A stretch of 64,000 nt of DNA from Enterovirga rhinocerotis (GTDB lineage Bacteria > Pseudomonadota > Alphaproteobacteria > Rhizobiales > Beijerinckiaceae), in assembly GCF_004363955.1 (NCBI RefSeq), contig NZ_SNZR01000013.1, positions 186,001 to 250,000 of the forward strand, read 5' to 3'. Positions 62,435 through 64,000 of this stretch are shown piece by piece; within the stretch, counting starts at the first letter, position 1, and every line of letters starts with the position of its first letter. The position numbers and the translations under genes are program-made. The notes below the pieces were generated by a model that saw nothing but the letters and a program-made list of their open reading frames with translations, ran no database searches and was not told the origin of the DNA.

Positions 62435-64000
62435 TCAATAGCCGAGCGCACAGCCGTCCTTGCGCGGGTCGGAGCCGCCCTGCAGCGTGCCGTGCTCCGC
62501 GTCGATCCAGATCGCCTGGCCGCCGCCGATCGCGGCCGCGGGCACGACGACCTCGTAGCCGAGCCGCTCGAAGGCGGGGCCGACCGTCTCGCGCAGCCGC
62601 TTCTCCATCTCGACCTTCACCGAGCCGCCCGGCAGCGGGAAGAGACGGGGCAGGTCGATCGCGCTCTGAACGTCGAGCCTGTAATCGAGCACCTTCGAGA
62701 CGAGATGGGCATGGCCCATCGCCTGGTAGTGGCCGCCCATCACGCCGAAGGGCATCACGGCACGCCCGTCCTTCGTCATCATGCCGGGGATGATGGTGTG
62801 CATCGGCCGCTTGCCCGGTGCGATGGCGTTCGGATGGGCCGGATCGAGCACGAAGCTCTCGCCGCGATTGTGGAACAGCACGCCCGTCTTCGGGCTCATC
62901 AGGCCCGATCCGAAGTTGTGGAAGATCGAGTTGATGAAGGAGACGGCGTTCCGGTCCTTGTCGACCACGGTGATGTAGACCGTGTCCTTATGCGCGGGCT
63001 GGGGCACCGCCGGCAGGGGGGCGAGCGCGCGGCTCGGGTCGATGCGGCGGGCGAGATCGGCGGCGAGGTCCTGCGAGAGCAGCCATTCGGCCGGGACCTC
63101 GGCCTTGGCCGGATCGGCGAGATGGACATCGCGCGCGGCATAGGCGAGGCGCGTCGCCTCGACCTCGATATGAAGCCGCTCGGGCGAGAGCGGATCGCCT
63201 CGCCCTTCGAAATGCGACAGGATGTTCAGGATCATGAGGGCGATGATGCCCTGCCCGTTCGGCGGGCATTCCCAGATGTCGTAGCCGCGGAAGCCGGTCT
63301 TGATCGGCTCGACATATTCGCCGCGCGCCGAGGCGAAATCCTCGAGCGTGTGCAGGCCGCCGAGACCGGAGAGGCAGCCGACCATGTCCTCGGCGACGCG
63401 GCCCTCGTAGAAGGCGCGCGAGCCGCCCTCCGCGATCGCCTGCAGCGTCTCGGCGAGTTCCGGCTGGCGGTGCAGCGAGCCGAGCGCCGGCGGCTTGCCG
63501 CCCGGCAGGAAGATGCGAGCGGCATTCGCATCGCGCGCGAGCAGCGCCTCCTGGGCGCGCCAGTCGCGGAGGGTGCGCGGGGCGACGGGGTAGCCGTCGC
63601 GGGCATAGGCGATGGCCTGTTTCAGGACCTCGCGCAGGCTGAGCGTGCCGTGATCGGCGAGGAGGCGTTCCCAGGCCTCGACGGCTCCCGGAACCGTGAC
63701 GGTATGGGGCGTCTGGCGCTCGAGCTTCGTGACGCCGATCTCGGCGAGCCGTGCGGGCGTCGCGGCGGCCGGGGCCCGGCCCGAGCCGTTATAGGCGACG
63801 ACTTCGGCGCCGCCCTTCGGAGCGATGAGCGCGAAGCAATCGCCGCCGATCCCGGTCGAGCCCGGCTCGACCACGCATTGCACCGCGCAGGCGGCGACGG
63901 CGGCATCGAGCGCATTGCCGCCGGCGCGCAGGATGTCGAGCGCGGCGAGCGTGGACAGCGTGTGCGAGGTCGCGGCCATGCCGCGTTGGCCGAGGGCGAG
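62435..64000 (-). CDS. ggt: Gamma-glutamyltransferase (5' end outside the window)
   Basis: 521 codons are visible; the reading frame runs off the window end (LALGQRGMAATSH), so the N-terminus is missing. Conserved features include STGIGGDCF, the autocleavage/nucleophile region KDTVYITVVDKDRNAVSFIN (Thr after the Asp, with VVD), and the lid/Gly-Gly region MPFGVMGGHYQAMGHA. Ntn-hydrolase that cleaves and transfers gamma-glutamyl groups, or in some homologues glutaryl-7-ACA or related acyl groups. No signal peptide can be judged. Confidence 0.9.
   Translation of the reverse strand, partial: LALGQRGMAATSHTLSTLAALDILRAGGNALDAAVAACAVQCVVEPGSTGIGGDCFALIAPKGGAEVVAYNGSGRAPAAATPARLAEIGVTKLERQTPHTVTVPGAVEAWERLLADHGTLSLREVLKQAIAYARDGYPVAPRTLRDWRAQEALLARDANAARIFLPGGKPPALGSLHRQPELAETLQAIAEGGSRAFYEGRVAEDMVGCLSGLGGLHTLEDFASARGEYVEPIKTGFRGYDIWECPPNGQGIIALMILNILSHFEGRGDPLSPERLHIEVEATRLAYAARDVHLADPAKAEVPAEWLLSQDLAADLARRIDPSRALAPLPAVPQPAHKDTVYITVVDKDRNAVSFINSIFHNFGSGLMSPKTGVLFHNRGESFVLDPAHPNAIAPGKRPMHTIIPGMMTKDGRAVMPFGVMGGHYQAMGHAHLVSKVLDYRLDVQSAIDLPRLFPLPGGSVKVEMEKRLRETVGPAFERLGYEVVVPAAAIGGGQAIWIDAEHGTLQGGSDPRKDGCALGY

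Overview
The window is high-GC, gene-dense DNA from an alphaproteobacterium, most likely of the order Hyphomicrobiales (Rhizobiales). Evidence for this is the order cpoB-tilS-ftsH, the order hisB-DUF2628-hisH-hisA beside hslV, the hpf-ptsN pair, and many ATGA/GTGA stop-start overlaps. A genus cannot be fixed from the sequence alone. No rRNA, tRNA, CRISPR array or transposase gene was found, and no gene-free stretch exceeds 300 bases.

Layout. 1-9.6 kb: the tail of a LivF-type ABC ATPase, a convergent paaG-paaI pair, a YhiI/RbbA/YhhJ-type export operon, a MaoC-phosphate acetyltransferase fusion with acetate kinase, and a 56-residue membrane protein. 9.8-14.1 kb: cpoB, tilS and ftsH, closed by a textbook terminator. 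14.1-26.2 kb is accessory metabolism: a small P-loop NTPase, an SDR, an orphan amino-acid-type binding protein, a CocE-type hydrolase, a tannase-family esterase, then a class V aminotransferase divergent from an FAD/Fe-S oxidase and a D-threonine-aldolase-type enzyme. 26.2-32.6 kb: vapBC, ribA, a PAP2 phosphatase, an orphan TRAP binding protein, ptsN, hpf, a SpoU-type methyltransferase and a DUF2934 protein.

32.5-52.9 kb is the centrepiece: otsB-otsA-glgX-treZ-malQ/treY-glgE-treS/mak-glgB on one strand, mostly overlapping by 4 bases. It carries three routes to trehalose (OtsAB, TreYZ, TreS) and the GlgE route linking trehalose/maltose to alpha-glucan, but no glgC, glgA or glgP. Two proteins have unusual architecture: a 1623-residue MalQ-TreY fusion, and a GlgE with a second GH13 domain at its N-terminus whose catalytic residues look intact.

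52.9-64 kb: a second PIN-type toxin-antitoxin pair, an SDR, a GNAT enzyme overlapping hisA, then hisH, DUF2628 and hisB. hslV and hslU follow but are separated by a ParE-type toxin-antitoxin pair, a membrane protein and an opposite-strand zeta-like P-loop protein. The window ends inside a gamma-glutamyltransferase.

Several families of palindromic, non-coding-looking repeats are scattered between genes. Copies or relatives also lie in frame inside the CocE-type hydrolase, treZ, and perhaps treY and the FAD oxidase, where they appear to have been absorbed as extra peptide. This is the most unusual genome-scale signal, together with the fused alpha-glucan/trehalose enzymes.
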